From: Bacillota bacterium
GTDB lineage: Bacteria > Bacillota_A > Clostridia > Peptostreptococcales > Anaerovoracaceae
Direction: 5' to 3'
NCBI GenBank assembly: GCA_017556895.1
Contig: JAFYLX010000031.1
Span: forward strand, 1 to 5,771
Length of the DNA stretch: 5,771 nt
In this document: positions 1-5,771 of the stretch, piece by piece
Layout: each line of letters opens with the position of its first letter
Numbering within the stretch: position 1 is the stretch's first letter
Translations under genes and position numbers: made by a program
Notes under the pieces: model-generated
Database searches by the model: none
Told to the model about the DNA's origin: nothing
Seen by the model: the letters and a program-made list of their open reading frames with translations, nothing else

Positions 1-2
1 AG

Positions 3-1358
3 CTCAAAGAATTAAAAGACTATGCCAAGAGAAACGGTATGCTAATAGATCCGGAGCACATATACATCGATGCCGGTATAAGCGGCCGTAAGGCTTCTAA
101 GCGTCCGCAGTTCCAAAAAATGGTTGCTGTGGCCAAGTCTAAGCCTGCGCCATTTGAGGCAATCCTGGTATGGAAGTTTTCTCGATTCGCACGTAACCAA
201 GAAGAAAGCATTCTCTACAAGTCCTTGCTTCGTAAGAATAACGGTGTGGATGTTATCTCCATCACCGAAGAAACCGGCGACAGTATGTTCGGGTCTCTAA
301 TCGAACGTATCATAGAGTGGATGGATGAGTTCTATTCAATTCGTCTAGGAGAAGAAGTTCGTGCAAAAATGTCTTACGTGGCTGAAAAAGGTAGGATACA
401 AACCGTGGCATCTTTCGGTTATACGAAGAAGTCCGGAGAAGATTTGGTTATAAACGAGTACGAAGCAGAATGGGTGCATTACATGGCCGAACAGGTTCTT
501 GAGGGCAAAAGCCTGCGCCGTATTGCAAACCATCTAAACGATTGCGGTGTCATAACCCACAGAGGTAACAAATTTGAACCAAGGACCATAGACTATATAC
601 TGCGTAATCCAATCAACAAGGGTACTATCCATTGGACTCCACATCAGAACCACCAGGGACGTACTCCTATCTCGCAAGACACTATTCTCGTGGATAATGC
701 AGCGCCGGCTATATATGACGCAAAGTATCACGACAAGGTGGTAGCAGAGCTGGACCGCAGAGCTACGCTTCACAAAAAGAATGCTAAGTCTGATACCGTT
801 AAGAAGCATTGGCTGTCAGGTCTTCTTAAATGTTCCAACTGTGGATCTAGTTTAGTTTTTCAGAGCGCAAACAACGGCTTTCAGTGCTACAAGTATGGCA
901 AGACATTATGTGATGTCTCCCATTTTGTTAACGTCAACAAAATGGAAGCTTCTGTCTTCGAGGCTTTGGATCAAGTGACTATAACCGATGATTTTATAAA
1001 GAGTGTCACAAAAGAGAAACGCCCTGCTTCAGTGGACTTCTCAAAAGATATAGAAAAATTAGAGCATATGCTAGAACGTGCAAAGGCTGCCTATGTGGCC
1101 GGAATTGATACTCTAGAAGAGTACGGCGAAAACAAGGCCCGATTGACCAGGGAAATTGAGGCGCTGAGGGGCAAAGAGGTGCATAATGATATAATTTATC
1201 CACCTATCGAAGAAGTTCGCTTAAAATTCGAATCTATAACCCAGCTTTTGAAGTCTGATGAAGATGTAGATGTTAAGCATAGGGCAATCTCTGAAATCGT
1301 TGAATATATAACATTTTCAAGACCTGACGATTCCGTCAGCATATATTTTTATCTGTAA
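3..1358 (+). CDS. Large serine recombinase (site-specific integrase), 5' end outside window
   Basis: This is a large serine recombinase that would integrate and excise the element lying to its left. The reading frame is open to the window edge (codon 1 at base 3), so the ATG at 39 is internal and the N-terminal strand with the nucleophilic serine is not visible. What is seen: the rest of the resolvase-type catalytic domain, including the KFSRFAR motif (174-194) and the helix with the FYSIRLGEEVRAKM segment; a Recombinase domain (about 380-760, with SFGYTKK and LRNPINKGTIHW); a zinc ribbon with Cys codons at 831, 840, 885 and 909; and a charged, heptad-like coiled-coil stretch (about 1033-1176). 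Coiled-coil insertions in the C-terminal domain are known to control integration versus excision in this family. The C-terminus looks complete and ends 10 bp before the truncated catalase frame, which places the gene at the very end of its element. No frameshift or internal stop is seen, so it may be active. The element could be a prophage, an ICE or a skin-like element; the window does not say which. Confidence 0.93.
   Translation, partial: LKELKDYAKRNGMLIDPEHIYIDAGISGRKASKRPQFQKMVAVAKSKPAPFEAILVWKFSRFARNQEESILYKSLLRKNNGVDVISITEETGDSMFGSLIERIIEWMDEFYSIRLGEEVRAKMSYVAEKGRIQTVASFGYTKKSGEDLVINEYEAEWVHYMAEQVLEGKSLRRIANHLNDCGVITHRGNKFEPRTIDYILRNPINKGTIHWTPHQNHQGRTPISQDTILVDNAAPAIYDAKYHDKVVAELDRRATLHKKNAKSDTVKKHWLSGLLKCSNCGSSLVFQSANNGFQCYKYGKTLCDVSHFVNVNKMEASVFEALDQVTITDDFIKSVTKEKRPASVDFSKDIEKLEHMLERAKAAYVAGIDTLEEYGENKARLTREIEALRGKEVHNDIIYPPIEEVRLKFESITQLLKSDEDVDVKHRAISEIVEYITFSRPDDSVSIYFYL
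1324..1352 (+). terminator. Possible hairpin terminator inside the recombinase 3' end
   Basis: A perfect 6-bp inverted repeat (CTGACG, 1324-1329; CGTCAG, 1334-1339) with a 4-nt ATTC loop is followed after a few bases by a T-rich run (1346-1352). It lies within the last codons of the recombinase, just before the stop. It could end transcription before the interrupted catalase gene, or be part of the arm of the attachment site. The stem is short and the U-tract is imperfect, so the terminator call is weak. Confidence 0.3.
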
Positions 1359-1388
1359 TTATACGCACTTGGTGTACGGAGGTCCTCA
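1359..1388. other. Putative attachment-site junction (attL or attR) between element and catalase gene
   Basis: The change from element DNA (recombinase stop at 1358) to chromosomal catalase coding sequence happens within this short stretch. Similarity to the CotJC family starts at the Tyr-Gly-Gly-Pro codons (1375-1386), and the bases just before them show no family-like N-terminus and no ribosome binding site. The region contains a small inverted repeat, GAGG-T-CCTC (1379-1387). Serine integrase sites are short, imperfectly palindromic and recombine at a central dinucleotide, which fits a junction of this size. The exact crossover cannot be set without the other end of the element. Confidence 0.5.
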
Positions 1389-1890
1389 CGGAGAAATCGG
1401 AGCATCTTTAAGATATTTATCTCAGCGTACTTCTATGCCTAACCGACAGGTTGCCGGGATTTTAAACGATGTAGGCACGGAAGAATTATCTCACTTGGAA
1501 ATGGTCCAGACCATTGTTCACCAGCTGACAAAGGGGATGACTATCCAGCAGATTAAGGAAGCTGGCATGGAGGCCTATTTTGTGGACCATACAGCGGGCG
1601 TATATCCTCAGTTTGCTTCAGGGATGCCTTTCACAGCCGCCACTTTTTCAGTAAGCGGTGATGCTATCGCAGATTTGCAAGAAGACTTAGCTGCAGAGCA
1701 GAAGGCTCGCTTGACCTACGATAATATTTTAAGACTTGCCGACGACCCAGACGTTATAGATCCTATTAGATTCTTGCGCGCACGAGAAATAGTACACTTC
1801 CAGCGTTTCGGTGAGGGGCTAAGGATAATGCAGGAAGAACTGGATAAAAAGAATTTCTATGCAATAAATCCTAGCTTTGATTGGAAATAA
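1369..1890 (+). CDS. cotJC: 3' part of an interrupted CotJC-type manganese catalase gene
   Basis: The product belongs to the dimanganese catalase family (2 H2O2 to O2 and 2 H2O); the closest match I recognise is the spore-coat form CotJC. Family ligand motifs are all present, numbering from the nominal TTG start: GGPHGE (Glu9), GTEELSH (Glu39, His42), DLAAEQKAR (Glu110) and AREIVHFQRF (His143). The Glu110-His143 spacing of 33 matches the usual family spacing. What is missing is the start: CotJC proteins have about 25-30 residues before YGG, including the first helix. The nominal TTG at 1369 has no Shine-Dalgarno sequence, and the frame runs back into the recombinase gene to a stop at 1309. 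I infer a 3' fragment created by integration of the element carrying the recombinase; cotJA/cotJB and the 5' fragment would lie beyond the element's other end. The C-terminal tail (FYAINPSFDWK) looks natural. A non-spore manganese catalase is the alternative. Expression as it stands is doubtful. Confidence 0.85.
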   Translation: MVYGGPHGEIGASLRYLSQRTSMPNRQVAGILNDVGTEELSHLEMVQTIVHQLTKGMTIQQIKEAGMEAYFVDHTAGVYPQFASGMPFTAATFSVSGDAIADLQEDLAAEQKARLTYDNILRLADDPDVIDPIRFLRAREIVHFQRFGEGLRIMQEELDKKNFYAINPSFDWK

Positions 1891-1920
1891 TTAATCTAGA
1901 ATCACTGCATCAAAAACAAG

Positions 1921-1968
1921 AAAAAGGTGCTTCCGCAGTGGCTTTCGCGGTAAGCACCCTTTCTTCTT
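1921..1968. terminator. Strong intrinsic terminator, probably bidirectional
   Basis: The stem is formed by GGTGCTT (1926-1932) with AAGCACC (1952-1958), extended inward by CCGC (1933-1936) with GCGG (1947-1950); T1951 is bulged and the loop is 1937-1946. On the + strand it is followed by CTTTCTTCTT, ending the catalase transcript about 40 bp after its stop. Read on the - strand, the stem is followed by a run of Ts (complement of the A-rich 1917-1925), so it can also stop transcripts from the opposing operon. Confidence 0.85.
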
Positions 1969-2008
1969 ATTATAGAGAACGCCTTAGCGTCATTCTACAA
2001 TAAAGATG

Positions 2009-2034
2009 TATTGTTATGGGAACCATAAGCAATA
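2009..2034. other. Hairpin-forming inverted repeat in the convergent spacer
   Basis: TATTGTTATGG (2009-2019) pairs with CCATAAGCAATA (2023-2034), with one bulged G at 2029 and a GAA loop. It lies about 60 bp beyond the stop of the CoA-transferase B gene on the - strand. Neither side is followed by a clear U-tract, so it is more likely a 3'-end mRNA structure than a terminator. The rest of 1969-2091 is AT-rich with no coding frame that I can support. Confidence 0.45.
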
Positions 2035-2091
2035 TTGTTGTATATTAATAATGAGTAAAAGTATGTTTTATTTTATGAGTTAAAGTTGGAC

Positions 2092-2748
2092 TTATTCTTC
2101 TTCCATTGCCTTCATATTAGGGTCCTGGTGAAGTTCGCAGCCTGTTGCAGCCTGAATATCTTCCCAAGTGAAGTCTGGATGTAATTCAGTTACCCAAAGT
2201 CCATCTTCTCTTACTTCCATAACACCCATTTCTGTGATGATCTTGGATACGCACTTTTCTGCTGTTAGCGGAAGTGTACATTCCTTTAAGATCTTGTGTG
2301 CACCCTTCTGTGTGTGCATCATTACGATGATTACTTCTGGGCAACCAGCACATAGGTCCATAGCACCGCCCATACCTGCAACCTTCTTGCCTGGTACGAT
2401 CCAGTTAGCTAAGTCTCCGTTTTCTGCTACTTCCATTGCACCTAGAACTGTCGCTCTTACGTGTCCGCCTCTTACTAGACCGAAGGATGTTGCAGAGTCA
2501 AAGAAGTTTACTCTTGGTAAAGCTGTTACGTATGCACCACCGGAGTTGATGATATCAACATCTTCTTCGCCTGGTACTGCTACTTCGCCTAAACCAGCGA
2601 ATCCGTTTTCGGAGTGCATTGTTACGATTACGTCTTCTGGAATGTAGTTTGCTACCTGTGTTGGAAGACCGATACCTAAGTTGATGAAGTCACCATCCTT
2701 AAATTCTTTTGCGCATCTCTTTGCGATTCTTGCTTTTAAATCTGCCAT
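2092..2748 (-). CDS. ctfB: CoA-transferase subunit B (acetoacetate/butyrate CoA-transferase type, CtfB/ScoB/AtoA)
   Basis: This is the beta subunit of a family I CoA-transferase, which moves CoA between an acyl-CoA and a free acid (for example acetoacetate) in the cytoplasm. It has 218 residues, normal for AtoA/CtfB/ScoB. The catalytic glutamate lies in the HSENGFAGLG segment (Glu47), which forms the glutamyl-CoA thioester in this family; the flanking residues differ slightly from the classic L-H-S-E-N-G-L-L-G form. Other family segments are the GIGLPTQVANY start (about 25-35), SGGAYVTALPRVNFFDSATSFGLVRGGH (about 69-96) and GAMDLCAG (about 128-135). The ATG is supported by an AAGGAGAA site at 2754-2761. 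It overlaps the end of the A-subunit gene by 13 bp, as expected for translationally coupled partners. The acid substrate is inferred from the neighbouring dehydrogenase and is most likely acetoacetate, with acetyl-, butyryl- or succinyl-CoA as donor. Confidence 0.94.
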   Translation of the reverse strand: MADLKARIAKRCAKEFKDGDFINLGIGLPTQVANYIPEDVIVTMHSENGFAGLGEVAVPGEEDVDIINSGGAYVTALPRVNFFDSATSFGLVRGGHVRATVLGAMEVAENGDLANWIVPGKKVAGMGGAMDLCAGCPEVIIVMMHTQKGAHKILKECTLPLTAEKCVSKIITEMGVMEVREDGLWVTELHPDFTWEDIQAATGCELHQDPNMKAMEEE

Positions 2749-3449
2749 TTTGGTTCTCCTTCCACAATACCGTCTACTACAACGCCAGCTACTGCGAATG
2801 TATCTGGATCTACTTCGCCGATTTCTACTACCTTTTCGGATGCGATGATTACGTGATCAGCTGCACCTGCCATTACGTAGTTGAAGTTCTTTGTAGCCTT
2901 GTCACATCTGAAGTTACCAAACTTGTCGCAGATGGATGCTCTGCAGAATGCGTAGTCTGCTCTTAGAGGAAGTTCTAATAAGTACTTCTTTCCTTCGATT
3001 TCTACTACCTGCTTCTTTCTGCCTAGTTCATCTAACTCTTCTTCCATTGGTGTACCTACACCTGTTGGTGTTAATACGCCACCTAAGCCGTAGTTAGCTG
3101 CTCTGATCTTTTCTGCTAATGTACCCTGTGGTACTAATGTGCACTTTAATGTGCCGTTGATCATACCTTCGCCGATTAGTGGGTTCATACCTACGTGGGA
3201 AGCGATGATGTGGTCAACCATACCAGCTTCAACTAACTTACCGATACCTCTTGCAGTTTCAGCACCGTATGCGCCTACTGGAAGACCAGCGTCGTTACCG
3301 ATAACTGTTAGGTGCTTAACACCCTTTCTGATTAAAGCGTCCATTAACACTTCTGGGGAACCTGTTCCTAGGAATCCACCTACCATGATAGTCATGCCGT
3401 CTTTTACGCCAGCAACTGCTTCATCAGCTGTTATAATTTTGTTAATCAT
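2736..3449 (-). CDS. ctfA: CoA-transferase subunit A (acetoacetate/butyrate CoA-transferase type, CtfA/ScoA/AtoD)
   Basis: This is the alpha subunit of the same CoA-transferase. It has 237 residues, close to ScoA and slightly longer than AtoD or CtfA. The family signature D-G-x2-aliphatic3-G-G-F-x3-G-x-P fits at residues 17-32 (ending GGFLGTGSP). The second conserved block, VPQGTLAEKIRAA through LTPTGVGT (about 106-133), is typical of COG1788. ADYAFCRASICDKFGN (about 164-179) and the C-terminal block with AGVVVDGIVEG are also family-like. The ATG at 3449 has an AGGAGA site a few bases upstream. The gene follows the permease gene after 51 bp. Its last codons contain the ribosome binding site of the B-subunit gene. 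Specificity between acetoacetate:acetyl-CoA, acetoacetate:butyryl-CoA and succinyl-CoA:3-oxoacid transfer cannot be read from the sequence. Confidence 0.94.
   Translation of the reverse strand: MINKIITADEAVAGVKDGMTIMVGGFLGTGSPEVLMDALIRKGVKHLTVIGNDAGLPVGAYGAETARGIGKLVEAGMVDHIIASHVGMNPLIGEGMINGTLKCTLVPQGTLAEKIRAANYGLGGVLTPTGVGTPMEEELDELGRKKQVVEIEGKKYLLELPLRADYAFCRASICDKFGNFRCDKATKNFNYVMAGAADHVIIASEKVVEIGEVDPDTFAVAGVVVDGIVEGEPKWQI
2754..2761 (-). promoter_or_regulatory. Ribosome binding site of ctfB embedded in ctfA codons
   Basis: On the - strand AAGGAGAA precedes the ctfB ATG (2748) with a 5-6 nt gap. It is read as the Glu-Gly-Glu codons near the ctfA C-terminus. This fixes the ctfB start and implies coupled translation of the two subunits. 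Confidence 0.85.
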
Positions 3450-3500
3450 AGTTTTTCTCCTATAGTTATATATCTACTTATATAGTATATGCATTTTTTA

Positions 3501-4889
3501 TTAGCAGATACCTAATGTTCCAAGTGCGATGATTACTGCACAAGAGATTAATGGAATAACTACTGTACACATAGCGATGTTTAAGTAACACTGCTTGTGA
3601 GTCATGCCTGTAGCTGCAAGTAATGTGATTACCGCACCGTTGTGTGGAAGTGTATCTAGACCACCACAAGCGATAGCTGCTACTCTGTGTAATACTTCTG
3701 GGCTGATACCCATTGCTACTGCTCTTTCAAGGAATGTTTCACCGAATGTAGCAAGTGCGATTGAAAGACCACCGGATGCAGAACCTGTGATACCTGCAAG
3801 TACGGATGAGGAAATCGCGGAACCTACTAGTGGGTTTTCGAATGCGTTAACCATAACGCCTGCTACGATACCGAAACCTGCTAAAGTCTTGATTACGTTA
3901 CCGTAACCTACTTCGGAAGCTGTGTTCATTACAGCTAAGAAGGAGCTGGATACACCTTCCTTAAGAGTTTCTAATACGTCATCATAACGCTTGTAGTTTA
4001 ATACGATTGTTACTAAGATACCAACGATTAGAGCGGAGATTAATGCCCAGTTACCTAATACGTTGCTTAATGTAGTGTTGTAAGTTGTTTCTAAGTAGTC
4101 AGCTTCCATGTTAGGGAATAAGAACTTTGAGAATACGAAGTTACAAGCAACTACTACGATGATTGGAACTACAGAGGTTGTGAAGCTTGGTAGGTTGGAA
4201 GCATCAACAGTTGATAATACTTCACCTGGATGTTCGCCGTAGCCTTCACCAGCTGCCATAGCCTTCTTAGCTCTTGTTGTAAGCCAGAATAAACCACCAA
4301 ATAACATTACTAATGCTGCAACGATACCAAGAATTGGTGCTGCGAATGCGTCAGTTCCGAAGTACTGCATTGGGATTGCGTTCTGAATCTGTGGAGTACC
4401 AGGGATAGCTGTCATTGTGAATGTGAATGCACCTAGTGCGATAGCTGGAGGAAGTAATCTCTTAGGGATTCCTGCCTGTCTGAATAAAGCAGCACCGATT
4501 GGATAGATTGCGAATACTGCTACGAATAGGGATACACCACCGTATGTGATGATACCGCAAGCGATAACTACTGCTAGGATAGCCTTATCCTTACCTAACT
4601 TTTCGCCGATGTATTCTGCGATGGAGTTAGCTGCGCCAGAAGCGTCTAATAGTCTACCGAATACTGCGCCTAATAAGAAGATTGGGAAGTAAGTCTTAAC
4701 ATAGCCTGCTAAGCTTGCCATAAAGTCTTCTGTGTAAATTGCTAGGCCGTGGAAATCACCGCCTTCAAGAATTGTAAATGCTGATGCGAATAACGCTAAG
4801 ATTGGTGCTAAAAGAATGATGGACCATCCTCTGTAAGCTAAGTACATTAATAATACTAATGAAATTACTATACCGATAACGCCGATCAT
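3501..4889 (-). CDS. GntP-family permease, probable 3-hydroxybutyrate (or related short-chain acid) transporter
   Basis: This is an inner-membrane transporter of the gluconate permease (GntP) family, 462 residues, within the usual 430-470. About 12 hydrophobic segments are visible, for example residues 3-18, 23-41, 67-82, 103-135, 180-204, 236-258, 281-298, 334-350 and 436-458. Family-like loop motifs are AIPGTPQIQNAIP (161-173), GSASGGLSIAL (369-379) and GGLDTLPHNGAV (409-420); the last two are typical of the branch often annotated as D-beta-hydroxybutyrate permease. The ATG at 4889 has an AAAGGAGA site (4895-4902). It lies 37 bp after the dehydrogenase gene and 51 bp before ctfA. Bacillus subtilis yxjC, of the same family, sits beside scoAB and a 3-hydroxybutyrate dehydrogenase gene, which supports 3-hydroxybutyrate as substrate. 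The substrate is inferred from context; gluconate or another hydroxy acid cannot be excluded. It is not an AtoE-type short-chain fatty acid transporter. Confidence 0.88.
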   Translation of the reverse strand: MIGVIGIVISLVLLMYLAYRGWSIILLAPILALFASAFTILEGGDFHGLAIYTEDFMASLAGYVKTYFPIFLLGAVFGRLLDASGAANSIAEYIGEKLGKDKAILAVVIACGIITYGGVSLFVAVFAIYPIGAALFRQAGIPKRLLPPAIALGAFTFTMTAIPGTPQIQNAIPMQYFGTDAFAAPILGIVAALVMLFGGLFWLTTRAKKAMAAGEGYGEHPGEVLSTVDASNLPSFTTSVVPIIVVVACNFVFSKFLFPNMEADYLETTYNTTLSNVLGNWALISALIVGILVTIVLNYKRYDDVLETLKEGVSSSFLAVMNTASEVGYGNVIKTLAGFGIVAGVMVNAFENPLVGSAISSSVLAGITGSASGGLSIALATFGETFLERAVAMGISPEVLHRVAAIACGGLDTLPHNGAVITLLAATGMTHKQCYLNIAMCTVVIPLISCAVIIALGTLGIC

Positions 4890-4926
4890 AGTTTTCTCCT
4901 TTCAAAATTGTTGTTCTCTATAATAA

Positions 4927-5685
4927 TTAGCCTGCTACCCAGCCACCATCAAGTGGTAATGCGATACCAGTAACTGTTGCTGCTTCTTCACTTACTAAGA
5001 AGTTAACTGCTGCTACGATTGTTTCCTTAGGGATTAACTTCTTAACAGCTGCCTTCTGAAGCATGATTTCTGTGATAACATCGTCTTCGCTGATGCCGTG
5101 GTGCTTAGCCTGGTCAACGATCTGCTTTTCAACTAGTGGTGTTCTTACGTATGCTGGGCAGATTGCGTTGCAAGTGATACCCTGTGGACCACCTTCTAAA
5201 GCAGCTGTCTTAGTTAAGCCAACTAGACCGTGCTTTGCAGCGATGTAAGCTGACTTGTAGTCAGAAGCTACTAGACCATGGATGGAGCTGATGTTGATAA
5301 TTCTACCGAATCCTCTTTCTCTCATGGAAGTCCAGCAGTACTTTGTCATTAAAAATGGAGCTGTAAGCATTAATGCCTGCATGAAGTCCCACTTATCTTC
5401 TGGGAATTCTTCGATAGGACATACGTTCTGAATACCAGCTACGTTAACTAGAATGTCAACGCCACCGTGCTTTTCGATTGCATAATCTGCAAGTTCCTTA
5501 CAGCTTTCTCTCTTGGAAAGGTCTGTTACTTTGTAATCGCAACCAAGTCTTGTGGAATGTTCGATAAGACCTGCTTCATTGATGTCTGCCATTACTACTG
5601 TGTGGCCTGCTGCCACTAAGCCTTCTGCGATAGCAAGACCGATACCGCTTGCTGCACCTGTTACAATACCAATTCTATTTGCCAT
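4927..5685 (-). CDS. bdhA: 3-hydroxybutyrate dehydrogenase (short-chain dehydrogenase/reductase)
   Basis: This cytoplasmic SDR enzyme would oxidise (R)-3-hydroxybutyrate to acetoacetate with NAD+, or run in reverse. It has 252 residues, normal for the family. The Rossmann motif is TGAASGIG (9-16), and Asp34 after the second strand favours NAD over NADP. NVAG is at 81-84, catalytic Ser134 is in NISSIHG, and Y147xxxK151 is in YIAAKHG. Residues matching the substrate pocket of the Pseudomonas 3-hydroxybutyrate dehydrogenase are present: Gln86, His136, Lys144 and Gln188. The pocket Trp is replaced by Tyr179. The position of the usual tetrad Asn (in A-L-N-L) is Met106 here. The ATG at 5685 has a near-perfect AGGAGG site (5695-5700). 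It is the first gene of the operon seen here and precedes the permease by 37 bp. A different 3-hydroxyacyl substrate is possible but less likely given the CoA-transferase neighbours. Confidence 0.93.
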   Translation of the reverse strand: MANRIGIVTGAASGIGLAIAEGLVAAGHTVVMADINEAGLIEHSTRLGCDYKVTDLSKRESCKELADYAIEKHGGVDILVNVAGIQNVCPIEEFPEDKWDFMQALMLTAPFLMTKYCWTSMRERGFGRIINISSIHGLVASDYKSAYIAAKHGLVGLTKTAALEGGPQGITCNAICPAYVRTPLVEKQIVDQAKHHGISEDDVITEIMLQKAAVKKLIPKETIVAAVNFLVSEEAATVTGIALPLDGGWVAG

Positions 5686-5723
5686 TGTTTATTTCCTCCT
5701 GAATTATTTTTATATTATTCTTC

Positions 5724-5741
5724 TCCGAATAAACATTCGGA
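5724..5741. promoter_or_regulatory. Perfect inverted repeat in the operon leader, candidate operator or leader hairpin
   Basis: TCCGAAT (5724-5730) and ATTCGGA (5735-5741) are perfect 7-bp arms around AAAC, about 24 bp upstream of the dehydrogenase ribosome binding site. Neither side has a U-tract, so it is not a normal terminator. Just upstream on the - strand is a -10-like TATACT (5748-5753), whose -35 partner would fall at or beyond the window edge. If that promoter is real, the repeat would lie over the start of the transcript, a usual place for a repressor site. The promoter itself is only a weak guess. Confidence 0.4.
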
Positions 5742-5771
5742 AACCTTAGTATACATTTTGTCTCTATATAC

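Noticed and set aside
39..41. ATG as the start of the recombinase
   Set aside because: The frame continues upstream to the window edge with recombinase-like sequence (LKELKDYAKRNG), there is no ribosome binding site, and the catalytic-serine strand must lie before it.
534..809. Minus-strand frames inside the recombinase gene (also 345-533 and 1006-1203)
   Set aside because: They have no family resemblance, poor starts and lie fully within a clearly coding gene on the other strand.
1369..1371. TTG as the true start of a complete 173-residue manganese catalase
   Set aside because: There is no Shine-Dalgarno sequence upstream, the family N-terminal helix is absent, and the position is 10 bp from a recombinase stop. 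An integration junction explains all of this better.
2168..2647. Long + strand reading frame opposite ctfB (also 3139-3465 and 3604-3906 opposite ctfA and the permease)
   Set aside because: These are antisense shadows caused by the strong codon bias of the operon. They have no ribosome binding sites and no recognisable domains.
3450..3500. Internal promoter before ctfA, suggested by TATA-rich sequence
   Set aside because: The spacer is AT-rich with several TATA-like matches but no -35 partner at a good distance. The short gap fits a single operon transcript.
5748..5753. TATACT as a firm -10 box for the operon
   Set aside because: The -35 region would fall at or beyond the window edge and the extended -10 TG is not in the right place, so it is kept only as a remark under the inverted repeat.
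1..5771. tRNA genes, CRISPR arrays, insertion sequences or long direct repeats
   Set aside because: None were found by eye. The integration target here is a protein gene rather than a tRNA, and no second copy of the junction sequence is in the window.

Overview
The window looks like the right-hand boundary of an integrated mobile element in a low-to-mid GC Bacillota genome, most likely an anaerobic spore-forming member of Clostridia. This rests on a CotJC-type manganese catalase (a spore-coat family), strong AGGAGG-type ribosome binding sites, and a ctfAB/3-hydroxybutyrate gene set. The taxonomic call is inference, since there is no rRNA or other marker here.

Left part (1-1358, + strand): a large serine recombinase whose N-terminal start lies off the window. 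Its stop codon is only 10 bp from the next reading frame. That frame (1369-1890, + strand) is a CotJC/manganese catalase that begins abruptly at its first conserved metal-ligand motif (YGGPxGE). It lacks the N-terminal helix of about 25-30 residues, has no ribosome binding site, and has only a TTG as nominal start. The simplest reading is that the recombinase belongs to an element integrated inside the catalase gene, leaving the 3' part here and the 5' part on the far side of the element, to the left of the window. All metal ligands are kept, so excision could restore a working gene, as with skin-type intervening elements in sporulation genes.

Middle (1891-2091): a non-coding convergent spacer with a strong intrinsic terminator that can work in both directions, plus a second hairpin near the end of the opposing operon.

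Right part (2092-5685, - strand): a compact four-gene operon, read right to left: 3-hydroxybutyrate dehydrogenase, GntP-family permease, CoA-transferase subunit A, CoA-transferase subunit B. Together these would import 3-hydroxybutyrate, oxidise it to acetoacetate with NAD+, and activate it to acetoacetyl-CoA using an acyl-CoA donor. A thiolase, not present here, would then cleave it. The same four functions occur together in the Bacillus subtilis yxjC-scoA-scoB-yxjF cluster. The leader region of the operon (5686-5771) has a perfect inverted repeat that could be an operator or a leader hairpin; the full promoter is probably cut by the window edge.
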